Assembly: GCA_039105265.1 (NCBI GenBank)
Contig: JAPFFF010000002.1
Coordinates: 3,348,001 to 3,412,000 of the forward strand
DNA from: Tritrichomonas musculus
Lineage: Eukaryota > Parabasalia > Tritrichomonadida > Tritrichomonadidae
Direction: 5' to 3'
DNA length: 64,000 nt
The stretch's first letter is position 1; every line of letters starts with the position of its first letter. The notes beneath the pieces are model-generated. The model saw only the letters and a program-made list of their open reading frames with translations, made no database searches and was not told the origin of the DNA. Made by a program: the position numbers and the translations under genes. This document shows positions 17,638-27,583 of the stretch, one piece after another.

Positions 17638-18384
17638 TCAGCTTAGTAACTTTTTCAATCCTTCATTTGCCCATTGAGGAGCGCAAAGAACACGTATATT
17701 GTATCTCAAACCGAGGACATCTTTGATAAAGAAAAACATATGTGCAGCAGAAAATCCAATAATATCCATTAGAAGTGACCTTGCTCCGTTAAATAACAAA
17801 TTAATGGCAAGCATAATAATTGGCACATATGGAGCTAGAGCAACTATGCCAACGACAACTATATGCACGTCCGGTGATCTTTTATAAAAATAATAGGTAA
17901 CATAAGAGTTGAAAAATTGCCCTAAGAATAATGTAGGATGAAAACATGCGTAAGCCCATATGACAATCCAACCAAAAAGTGAAAAGAGTATAAAATCTGC
18001 TGGTTGACCACTGAAAAATGAACTTTCGGCGTAAGTTAGTGATCTAACAAAGAACACAAGATTGATAACAGTACCAGTACTTAGCGATCCAAAACAAAAA
18101 ATTGATGTAAATGCTCTCCAGTATTCATGATTTTCAAAAATCAACTTCTTATCAAAATATAATTGAAAATTATCGATCAATTGAAGATTAATTAATAAAG
18201 AAAGAATGATAGAGATAATGGAGAAAACAAGCGATATTGGCGAATCGGGAAGATTATCTAAAAACATATTTGGCCAAAATGATTTAAAATAAACGAAAAG
18301 GCCAATTATATCCAAGAAAAAAATTAAAGGAACACTAATAAAAAGTGGATTCAAAATTTTTAACTTTTTTGTTTGGTCATTCAT
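17638..18384 (-). CDS. DER1: Derlin (Der1-like) ER membrane protein
   Basis: The product has 248 residues from MNDQTKKLKI. It has several hydrophobic segments and the Der1 order of motifs: FQLYFDKKLIFENHEYWRAF, then FFVRSLTYAESSFFSGQPAD, FGWIVIWAYACF, and IIGFSAAHMFFFIKDV. Derlins are rhomboid pseudoproteases of ER-associated degradation that help move misfolded proteins to the cytosol. The start at 18384 leaves five bases to the divergent gene; the alternative at 18420 would overlap that gene's coding region. Confidence 0.92.
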   Translation of the reverse strand: MNDQTKKLKILNPLFISVPLIFFLDIIGLFVYFKSFWPNMFLDNLPDSPISLVFSIISIILSLLINLQLIDNFQLYFDKKLIFENHEYWRAFTSIFCFGSLSTGTVINLVFFVRSLTYAESSFFSGQPADFILFSLFGWIVIWAYACFHPTLFLGQFFNSYVTYYFYKRSPDVHIVVVGIVALAPYVPIIMLAINLLFNGARSLLMDIIGFSAAHMFFFIKDVLGLRYNIRVLCAPQWANEGLKKLLS

Positions 18385-18389
18385 AGAAT
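18377..18389. promoter_or_regulatory. overlapping divergent start region with initiator core
   Basis: TCATT at 18377-18381 fits the core TCAYT of the trichomonad initiator and would give an 11-base leader for the plus-strand gene. It lies within the first codons of Derlin. On the minus strand CCATATTC just upstream of the Derlin ATG is a degenerate initiator candidate. Confidence 0.4.
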
Positions 18390-18683
18390 ATGGAGATCGT
18401 TTCAGAAGAGAATATTTCAACCAAAAGAGCCATACACAACTTAAAGAAATTCATACAAGAGCCCTTTCTCGAAGAAGCCGACCCTGATTTATACAAATCT
18501 GTAAACTTGATTTACAAAAATTTAATGATTTCAAAAGATGAAATAGTTTGTCCGTCTATACCAAATAATACAGAAGGAGAAGAAGCTAAAGAACCAGAGG
18601 TAAACGAAAAAGAAGCTGAAGATGCTATTGAAACAGAAGAGTTGAAACCCAAAAAGAAAAAGCATCACAAAAAACAAGAATGA
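18390..18683 (+). CDS. 97-residue protein with acidic middle and basic tail
   Basis: Starts MEIVSEENIS. Residues 1-55 form a possible helical domain (NLKKFIQEPFLEEADPDLYK), followed by a Glu-rich stretch and a Lys/His tail KPKKKKHHKKQE. No family recognised. It is divergent from Derlin with only five bases between the two ATGs, so the pair probably shares regulation. Confidence 0.6.
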   Translation: MEIVSEENISTKRAIHNLKKFIQEPFLEEADPDLYKSVNLIYKNLMISKDEIVCPSIPNNTEGEEAKEPEVNEKEAEDAIETEELKPKKKKHHKKQE

Positions 18684-19111
18684 AATCAAATATATGATTA
18701 ACACGTTCTGTAACTATAATTATAGATTACTTTTTTTTTTTTTTTATATCTTTGCTTTATTGTAAATAATTTTTATATGCCTATTTATTGCTTGTTTAAT
18801 TATTTTTTCTAGTTTATATTCACTTTTTTGTAATCATAAATCTTTGATATACGAGTTGTGCTTATTCTCCATTAGGATGCCAAATTTGAATTAGAACTTC
18901 ATATGAATTAAAATGAACTTAATAAAATATTCAATCAATTGCAAATTTAAGGCTGTAACATGATTTTATGAAAACGAAATAATTATATGGGGTTTTTAAA
19001 TCATTATATGGGATAATTTTCATTTAACATTTCATTTATTAAACGATATAAAACAATTATAACCATTTTTTGTTGAAATAAGTTCGTTATTTCATTGATT
19101 AAAACACGATA
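18684..19111. other. AT-rich spacer with short direct repeat
   Basis: About 430 bases without a gene. The words ATTATATGGGG and ATTATATGGGA recur around 18980-19015, and T-runs lie just after the upstream gene. TCATTGA at about 19093 is a partial initiator before the ATG at 19112. Confidence 0.5.
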
Positions 19112-22100
19112 ATGGAAAACTCTGAAGAAACACTCGAACAATTTATCAAAAAACAACGCAGTATTATAGAGACAAAAATAGCGTCTTTAAATCCCACAGA
19201 AATTTCTTTTGCCTTAAATAAAATACCCAAAACGAATACGATGCTTGAATATAGAAAATTCAGAGCTGATTTTCTTAGAGTTTTTAACAATCCGATAGAA
19301 ATGCCAAAATCAATCACTTATTCTGATCAACTCCTTAGTAGTCCTAAAACTAATATAGATTTTCCCAAAGATCAAAGACAATTTTTACTTGAATTTTTCA
19401 AAAACGAAATCAAACGAGTTAAAGGGATTGGAAAAATAGTTTCGTCTCGCATTTACTCACCTAAAATTGCTTTTGATAATCAAAACGAATATTCAATATT
19501 TAATGATTCAGTTTCACGACATTTATCAGCCTGCGAAGAAGGTCTTCAACGATTAACTGCTCAAACATTAATGACATTCAATGCAAGCGATTTATTTCTC
19601 GAAATGACTCATTATTTTTTTACCAAAAGACGACGAGCCATGTTTTCATCGTATTTAGAAACGATCAAATTATTTCCAATTACCAACAGAAAGCCAATTT
19701 TTAATTTTCTCTTTGATTACGTTAATTCCATGTTTAAGAAAGATACATCTCAAGCACCTTTACCATTACAAATCATTTCAATACAACCGTTAAATGATGA
19801 ATTAATTCGCCTTGCACACAGATTTAACCTCAAACCAGACTTGGAGAAATCAGATGGTCAAGAATTTGTTTATCATGCCAACAAAACTTTTCAGGACATG
19901 TGGATCAATTTGAATACATTTGAATTACCAAAGAAAAAAGTTCAATTCAATGAAAAACCGTTACATCCATCCTTTATTCAACTTACACAGCAATCAATTT
20001 TATCTCAAGCGCCTCGTGATTTTCGTATTATTAACATTTTCGATCATGTTCTAAATTGGACTGACGATGAAGTTAGCATGACAATTCGCGAAGTGAGTCA
20101 ATATTACAACACTTCAATCAGCAGTCAACTTGCCACCAATGAACGAAATAGGAAACTTCTTCCTCTTCATAAAATCTCTGCTTGGATGGAACTTCGTTAT
20201 GTTCATATGAAATTTTTAACTTGTTCAATTCTTTCTTTATTGAATTATTTTGAATTCATCAAAATAAGACTTTATAATAAACATAAAAGTTTCTCTTGTA
20301 TTCATTACAATAAAATAAAAGTTGGTCATTCATCATCCCTTATGTCAATCATTGAAATATCCGATGAAAACGGTCCCTTTTTATTTCAATCGTCTCTCAA
20401 AAATTTCAATGATATGAAAGACCAAATTATTGCAATTGCTTCTTTTCACATTGAAAAACAACAGACGTCTGAAGGTGAAAATCAAAGAATTCCTGATCGT
20501 GAAGCCATCCTTGAAAAAGTTCTCGAATGTGAATTCAAATTTTTGAATGCTAAAAGAAAATTTATTCAAGCACTTCTTGAAGTTTTAAATCATGGAAAAA
20601 ATCAACGAATCATTGAGAAAATATTGGAAACAATGAACGAATTACCTGTTCTTAATCTTCCACTTTTTAAATCATTTGAAGTTCCTTTTAAAGCTGCTAT
20701 TGAATTAATGGAAAGAAAGGCTGGTCTTACACGCTCTTTAATTAATTTGCAAGTTCAACATGAGAGACAAATATCTTCTCAATTTGACGATAGAATCAAT
20801 TTATTCGATAATCCACTTCGTTTGAAAGCTTCGAATTATCGAATGTTTGATGAATCAATCCCAATTTCACCTTTCGAGGTCTATGAATCATTGACTGACA
20901 TTTCAAAGTTTATCGACCTCATTCCTCGTGTTGTCAATGAATTGGGAGAATCAATTGATATAAGAATGTCTAAATTTGGAGTTTATTTAGAAATTGCTGT
21001 ACTTAAAGAAATCCATGAATTGTTATGTGACACGATACAACACGGTTATTTTCCATTCGATCGAGCATCGTCGAACTTTCATTTTTTACTTTCTGATTCA
21101 GTGAATTCACTTTTCACTTCACCTTACATAAATAATTTGTCTTCTATCGCTTCGTTGATGGAAAACATGAACGAAGGACGAAAGCTTCGTTTTATGATGT
21201 CGGTTAGAAAGTTCGTTAAAATCACTTGGAGACTTCAGAAGCAAATCATTAAGACAAACTTGCTTCAAACAGCTTATTACTCACAATGCGATGTTCTTGG
21301 AATTGCTGAAAGGACGGTTTTATTATCGTCTTTTAAAGAAAATGCTAAGAAAGAATTAAATGACAATCAAACGACTTCTTCGAATGACAAAATCATTGAT
21401 TTCGCACTGACTGAATTTGAGACGATTTCGATCAACTTTTCTTCAAAACCGACAATTAAAGATATTTTATATGTTGGCAATTATGACAAGTTGAATGAAA
21501 TAATGAAGTTTCAAACACTTCAAAACGTCATACTTGAAATTGCTGTTCGTTATAATTCTCACATTTTAGATTCAGATTTCATCCTCGAATTTTTCGATTT
21601 AAATGAACGAAAAGACAAGGAAAATGAGAAAGATAACGAACAAGAAAGAGAAGAAGATGACGAAGATCCAAGCAAGTTCTTCTTAACAGAAGCTGAAGCT
21701 GAACCTGAAAATAATAATAATAATACAACTAGTAATGATGACAATAGCACCAAAAATGACAATGAAACAAAAGATAATAATCAATCTTTCTTTAAACAAT
21801 TCATTGCTGCTCAATTATTCACATTATCAACTGCTCTTTATCGTGACAATGTTGCTGCTTATGAAGATAAATCATTATTATTAGTACCAATAAAAATATT
21901 GAAATCAAAAGCACGTGCAATTTTACAAACACAATTTAAAGTGAAGCCAAAAATGTCACACAATGAATTATTTGAACTTTATACTAACGAAATGATTGAT
22001 TCTTTTTCATCCTTCATGTATCGTTCAGAATTGGTTCATATTACAAATCTTGAGCGTCAACTTTTGTTGTCAAATTCATTCGTTGACACTTTTATTATCG

Positions 22101-24838
22101 GACCAGATCCAACAATGTGTCTTATCAATGAAGCAGGTCGATTTGAAAAGTTCTTTTATGTGCCAACTTGGGTTGAATGTTTTCGAATGCTTCAGTCAGC
22201 TCCACATCAACGACAAAGCACTGTTTTAAAGCCAACACTTCAGTTTGTTTTATGTCGATATCAGTTGCTTTCATTAGTTCGTTTTGAGTCATCATTGCAA
22301 ATAAAAGCGAGTCTTGTTCTTGACTCATTATTTGAGAATCAATTCATATTAGAAACAACTGTTTTTCAAACACTTTTTAATGAGTTTAGTCGTCTTTCAT
22401 CTGGGAGAGAAACAGACATTGCTTCAGGTTATTTGAACGATAGATTGGCATATTTTTTCTATCGTTTTGAAAATACAATTATTTCTGCTTTTGAGTCTTT
22501 TAACGTGTCTGTGAATGTTGAAGCTAAAAAAATGAACATTAATCCTGATAATGAGAAGAATGTTAAGATTCGTTTGGGCGGTGTTTCTGATCGAACGTTT
22601 GGTGAAACAATCAAGAATTTCTGGCTGCAAATGCATTCGCCATTTGACAATAATTTGATGACAATAAGACGATACATTCCATTATATCAAGATGAATTTT
22701 TATTTAACATTAATGAAATGGATCGTAATGAAATCATTAATCAATTCACAATGACTGATTCAATGATCCATGAAGCAACAACTGCTTTAAAAAACAACAT
22801 TTTTGTCGATTTCTTCCAACTTCTTCCTTCACTTTTAGAGTTCTTAAAATCATCTATTGCATTGAATCACTTAAAATTTGCTTATTTCTTGCTGCTTCAT
22901 AATGTTCCTGAATCTGAGATAAACTTAACATCATCGGTCTTGCTGATGAATAATGAGATTTATTACGAAGGCTTGTCTGCTTGGAATGACACGATTGTCG
23001 ATCAAGCGATGAAAAGTCTTGTTCCAAGAGACGAAACAATTCATCAATTACAAGATGCACCATCGATCACCAAGATACACAATGCCTACTCTGAACAGAT
23101 ACACTTTCAAATTGATCTATTGCTCCTTTCAAATCAAATAAAGGCCATTCAAAATTCCATTCAAAAATTTCAATCGGACTTCTCAACTTCCAATGAGAAA
23201 AAGTCGCTCATTTCTTACAAACCGGACTTCCTTGTCGGCAGCGATATATTAGGAAAACCGGTTAACGATCAACTGCTTGTCATATCACCTCACGATGCCG
23301 ATACACAATTCAATCAAGAGAACGTTTATAGTCATGCAAAATTTGTCAATTTTGTCGCAAACGCTCTTGACGACTGTACCTTAGAACGAAGAGATCATGA
23401 TGGCACTTTTTCGACAATTTTTGACGGCGACCGTTTCGAGGAAAGTTGCCATAAATTGACAAACACGCTTGACGTCTTTTTCAATGGCTCGCTGAACGAT
23501 ATGAACATGACATGGAAACAGTACGTTGCAACACTCGCCGAGAAGATGAAACAGAACATGGAAAGCATCCGTTCTGTTGACAAGATCATTGAGTACACAC
23601 ACAACAGATTCGAGAGACAAACCGAGTGTGAAATTGCAACAAAATTTGCCGACCAAATACATCAATTGAATGCACTGAACGACCAAATACACACTCTAAA
23701 TCAACAAAGGCCAAAACAGGACAAAGAAATTGAAAGCAATTTGACCGTTTATTTTGATAAGTTGGTGTCTGACATTGGCCAAGAAATTGAAGTCAAAAAG
23801 TCAATGTTCACTGGAATCAAACAAAAAGTTTACTCAGGAGTCATTAACAAAATTAAAGAGGCCAAAAAGGTCGAATTAACCGTCGATCCAAACAGAATGA
23901 GAATGCCTCTACCTGAAACCGTCCAAACCGTCGAATCAGAAGATTCTGAACCCAAAGATAATTCAGAGCAAAAAATAAAGAACCAACAAATTTTGAATGG
24001 TTTACGCGAAGAAAATTCAGTATCGAGAAAATACGTTTTAAAATTGAGAATAGTTCGTTGTTTGAATGAAATTTCAATGAGGATGTATTTCCAAAAACGG
24101 TTAACCACAGTTGAAAACGATAGGAGGCAAGCAAATGCGGCACTTTTTTCAAACCGTCTCAATTATGAAACGCAAGAAGTTTCAATGCTTAAACAGCTGG
24201 ACGGTTGTCGTAAACGTCTCACTGACACTGAAATTGAAGTTGAACGTTTAAAGCAACAACTTGAAAACGAGAAAATGAACAACATCCAACTCGTCCATTG
24301 GAAAGCTAAGAACTTGAAAACCGTCGACGAACTCAAAGAAAAATTGAGTCATTTCAAAGCAGTCGATGTGAATGTGGACGAGCTTCTGACTCGCCTTCAA
24401 GAGAGGCAGGCGGCTCTTGATCTTCTTCGTGCAGAAACCGACGAAATTGAGAAAAATTTCAACGACGAAGTTCGCGCTCCAATGAAAGAAGTCGAACGTC
24501 TTCGTGAGGAGATGTTGAAGGCGAGAAAGGAGCGAGCTGAACTTTTCATGGCAATGAAGAAAGAAGGTGATTTTAATGGCGATTTCGATGAGCGGTTGGA
24601 GAAGGAGACAAAAATTAGAGCAATTCTCGACGAAAACGCTCAATTAAAGCATGACAACGCGCTCCTCAAGAGCCAGATCGATGAGATGGAGTTTCAGAAG
24701 GAAAAGAGAGCACGCGACATGAAATCTTTCATGGAGAAGACGACACAGCCACCACCACCGACAATACGATCTTCTGCAAAAGTGCCAGGCGCAATTATTA
24801 AGCCAACTGTGACTGGACGCTCTTTATCACGCATTTGA
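19112..24838 (+). CDS. giant unknown protein (1908 aa) with C-terminal coiled coil
   Basis: The long frame starts MENSEETLEQ. Residues 1-825 and 895-1590 are mixed helical globular sequence. A charged Asn-rich linker lies at about 830-893 (EREEDDEDPSK, then Asn runs). Residues about 1630-1880 form a strong coiled coil with heptad Leu/Glu/Lys spacing, and a short Pro-rich, basic tail ends it. No catalytic or membrane motif is seen. Length and architecture resemble large cytoskeletal or flagellar coiled-coil proteins, which is only an impression. Synonymous sites become visibly more GC-rich toward the 3-prime end. Confidence 0.85.
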   Translation: MENSEETLEQFIKKQRSIIETKIASLNPTEISFALNKIPKTNTMLEYRKFRADFLRVFNNPIEMPKSITYSDQLLSSPKTNIDFPKDQRQFLLEFFKNEIKRVKGIGKIVSSRIYSPKIAFDNQNEYSIFNDSVSRHLSACEEGLQRLTAQTLMTFNASDLFLEMTHYFFTKRRRAMFSSYLETIKLFPITNRKPIFNFLFDYVNSMFKKDTSQAPLPLQIISIQPLNDELIRLAHRFNLKPDLEKSDGQEFVYHANKTFQDMWINLNTFELPKKKVQFNEKPLHPSFIQLTQQSILSQAPRDFRIINIFDHVLNWTDDEVSMTIREVSQYYNTSISSQLATNERNRKLLPLHKISAWMELRYVHMKFLTCSILSLLNYFEFIKIRLYNKHKSFSCIHYNKIKVGHSSSLMSIIEISDENGPFLFQSSLKNFNDMKDQIIAIASFHIEKQQTSEGENQRIPDREAILEKVLECEFKFLNAKRKFIQALLEVLNHGKNQRIIEKILETMNELPVLNLPLFKSFEVPFKAAIELMERKAGLTRSLINLQVQHERQISSQFDDRINLFDNPLRLKASNYRMFDESIPISPFEVYESLTDISKFIDLIPRVVNELGESIDIRMSKFGVYLEIAVLKEIHELLCDTIQHGYFPFDRASSNFHFLLSDSVNSLFTSPYINNLSSIASLMENMNEGRKLRFMMSVRKFVKITWRLQKQIIKTNLLQTAYYSQCDVLGIAERTVLLSSFKENAKKELNDNQTTSSNDKIIDFALTEFETISINFSSKPTIKDILYVGNYDKLNEIMKFQTLQNVILEIAVRYNSHILDSDFILEFFDLNERKDKENEKDNEQEREEDDEDPSKFFLTEAEAEPENNNNNTTSNDDNSTKNDNETKDNNQSFFKQFIAAQLFTLSTALYRDNVAAYEDKSLLLVPIKILKSKARAILQTQFKVKPKMSHNELFELYTNEMIDSFSSFMYRSELVHITNLERQLLLSNSFVDTFIIGPDPTMCLINEAGRFEKFFYVPTWVECFRMLQSAPHQRQSTVLKPTLQFVLCRYQLLSLVRFESSLQIKASLVLDSLFENQFILETTVFQTLFNEFSRLSSGRETDIASGYLNDRLAYFFYRFENTIISAFESFNVSVNVEAKKMNINPDNEKNVKIRLGGVSDRTFGETIKNFWLQMHSPFDNNLMTIRRYIPLYQDEFLFNINEMDRNEIINQFTMTDSMIHEATTALKNNIFVDFFQLLPSLLEFLKSSIALNHLKFAYFLLLHNVPESEINLTSSVLLMNNEIYYEGLSAWNDTIVDQAMKSLVPRDETIHQLQDAPSITKIHNAYSEQIHFQIDLLLLSNQIKAIQNSIQKFQSDFSTSNEKKSLISYKPDFLVGSDILGKPVNDQLLVISPHDADTQFNQENVYSHAKFVNFVANALDDCTLERRDHDGTFSTIFDGDRFEESCHKLTNTLDVFFNGSLNDMNMTWKQYVATLAEKMKQNMESIRSVDKIIEYTHNRFERQTECEIATKFADQIHQLNALNDQIHTLNQQRPKQDKEIESNLTVYFDKLVSDIGQEIEVKKSMFTGIKQKVYSGVINKIKEAKKVELTVDPNRMRMPLPETVQTVESEDSEPKDNSEQKIKNQQILNGLREENSVSRKYVLKLRIVRCLNEISMRMYFQKRLTTVENDRRQANAALFSNRLNYETQEVSMLKQLDGCRKRLTDTEIEVERLKQQLENEKMNNIQLVHWKAKNLKTVDELKEKLSHFKAVDVNVDELLTRLQERQAALDLLRAETDEIEKNFNDEVRAPMKEVERLREEMLKARKERAELFMAMKKEGDFNGDFDERLEKETKIRAILDENAQLKHDNALLKSQIDEMEFQKEKRARDMKSFMEKTTQPPPPTIRSSAKVPGAIIKPTVTGRSLSRI

Positions 24839-26502
24839 TTTTTTTTTTTTTTTTTTTATTTGTTTATTTGTTGTTGAAATAATAATAAAAAAATATTATT
24901 TGTAAATAATTTTTCTTTTTATTTAATGATCAAAATAAAATTTAAGCAATTTACACTCAGATCCATGTTTCAACTACTCCACTTTTGCATTTCATATATC
25001 TTGATTACCAAATATGCTTTTTTTACTATATAATAAAATTGATTTTCTCCATTAATATATAGAAGACAAATATGATTACCCTAATATCTTACATATTATT
25101 ATCAAAAAAGTTTATTAAGATAATAATATTTAAAATGCCAGAACATTCTTTACTAATAAAACAATGATAAAAAACATTCATTCCACTTTTTTGTTATAAA
25201 TCCAATAAATAATTTAAAAATTGATTCATCTTTTTTTTCAAAAGATAATGAATCAAATGATAAAACACTAATATTATTTCTTTTATTGATTATAATGAAC
25301 AATGTTTATATTCCAATGATAATTATTAATTATAAATTAATGAAGATATTACTAGTAATGAAAATTCGAAATTCAAATAGACAAATCATATAAAATTCAT
25401 TTTTAACTATGATCTGATTAGACTTGTTATTCTCCGATTCTCGAGATCGATAATTGATTGACTTTTTGATATCGATACATAAATATGCACAGATTCTCGA
25501 GATCGATTTCAGAGATCGAGAATTTTTTTTCTCAGCTTTTGATATCAGAATTAAACTTTTTGATAAATATATGTTCGTATTTTAATCTCAAATATTTCAT
25601 AAAATAAGAATGTATTTTTTGATTTTAATCTTAAAATAAACATCAATGCATTATATTATTTATTTTTAGATATAATAAAATCACAAATACCAATTATAAA
25701 AAAAGATAAATCTGTTTGAGATCTCGAGATCTCGGTAATTGATATCAAGTTTACAATTATTTTTATATCACATTTCAGATATCTTGATAATCGATAATCT
25801 CGATATCAGATTTTTAAACTGATAATCGAGTATCAGATGAAAAAAAGTGACGTTTTTGATATCGATTCTCAAGATAACAAGTCTAGATCTGATAATATTT
25901 TCTTTTGAAAAATTTTTAAATGACTAAAACTATAATTCATTTCTTTATTTGTCTGCCATTAGATATCATTCCAAAAATGCTATTATTATGACATTACTGG
26001 AAAGTTGATCATAAAATCATATATTTTTTTTTTAATCTTATTGGATTTATTTTAATTTGGCGATTGATGTTTTGAAATTTAAAAACAATAATAATAATTA
26101 AAAGCATTTAAAAAAAATCAAGATTATATCTTAATTATTTTTTTAAAAAATTATAAATTACCTTTTTTTTTTTTTCAATGAAAATTGTGATTTTAATAGT
26201 ATTTAAATTCCAAAAATTTTGAATATAATCATAAATTTTGAATAATACAATCGAAAAAGTAATAGAATATATATTATTATCTTAGTTATTTATATAATTT
26301 TTTAATTATTTATCATATTTAAAAATTATATATTTAAAATTAATAATAATATAAAATTTTATTTCATTATAACTTGATTATTAATATATGAAAATTATGA
26401 TAAATTATAAGTATGGATATTGAATAAACAAAATAAAAGATGAAATATTTAACCTTTTTAAAATTTCGATTATTTATAAAAAATTTCTATTTGCCAAATT
26501 TA
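24839..26502. other. long AT-rich intergenic region containing a MITE
   Basis: About 1.66 kb with no credible reading frame. A/T homopolymers dominate outside the MITE at 25419-25885. Confidence 0.7.
25419..25885. mobile_element. 467-bp MITE with 8-bp target duplication
   Basis: GATCTGAT occurs at 25411-25418 and again at 25886-25893, directly flanking the element. The termini are inverted: TAGACTTGTTAT at 25419-25430 and its complement at 25874-25885, continuing imperfectly inward. The interior is rich in palindromic words such as CTCGAGATCGAT, GATATCGAT and GAGATCTCGAGATCTC. There is no coding capacity. An 8-bp duplication suggests a hAT-like transposase acting in trans; this is inference. 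Confidence 0.8.
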
Positions 26503-27507
26503 ATGGATCCAATCTGTGAAAAATATCGCGTTAATCCCAAAGATTTTTCCAAACGCAAGAAAAAGGAAATTAAAAGTGGATACGGTTCAGTTAATTTTGT
26601 GACTCAAAAATCAACCAATTTAAAATGCGTACTTAAAAAAACAAATGAATCCCTTTCAACTGAACAATTCCAGCGGTCATTTAACCGTGAAGTTGAAATT
26701 CTAGTAAAATGCGTTCATCCCACAATCGTACAGTTTGTTGGATTTGCTATCGAGAATAACTTCGGTCTTATTTACCTTGCTGAAGCAAAAAATGGATCCC
26801 TTGCATCTTTACTTGAAGCAAGCCGCCAAAGAAAAGTAAATCCAAAATTTAACATAACAATCAAATTCATCATATCTTACGGATTAGCTAAGGCTATGGA
26901 ATTTTTACATAGTACTGATCGAATTCATAGAGATATTAAACCCGGTAACGTTTTATTAGATGAAAATTTATATCCATTACTTACAGATTTCGGAACTGCC
27001 AAACAAATTGACAGTTCAGTCAAAATCAATCAAACCCTTCAAGGTTCAACACCCACAATTATGGCTCCCGAATTCGCTAAAGAACCAGAATTGTATTCTA
27101 ATACATTACCTATTGATGTCTACGCATACGGAATGACTCTATACGAATTGTGGACAGAACTTGCTCCATTCAGCCACTTAAAGAATCCCTTTCAAGTCAT
27201 TTCAGCAATTATGAATGGAAAAAGACCCGATATTCCTAACACAATCCCTGAAAACTGGAAAGATTTGATCGAAAAATGCTGGGAAGAAAGTCCTGAAGCT
27301 CGACCAACTTTCCCCGAAATTGTAGAAGCATTTGATTCAGGTCTTTACTACACAGATGATATGGATAAAGCTGCAATTGAAGAATACAAAAAGTCGATTT
27401 CTGTTGATACTTCAAAGCCACCAGAAACATCAGAACCATCAGAACCAAAGGGAGAAAAAATAGTTGAAGAAGCGTCTAAAGAACCCGAGCCAGAACCAGA
27501 ACCAGAG

Positions 27508-27542
<35 letters not shown>

Positions 27543-27549
27543 ACCCGAG

Positions 27550-27583
<34 letters not shown>

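Noticed and set aside
23381-24643. Antisense frames of 100-130 residues over the 1908-residue gene
   Set aside because: Overlapped by a long, well-formed coding frame with coiled-coil periodicity.
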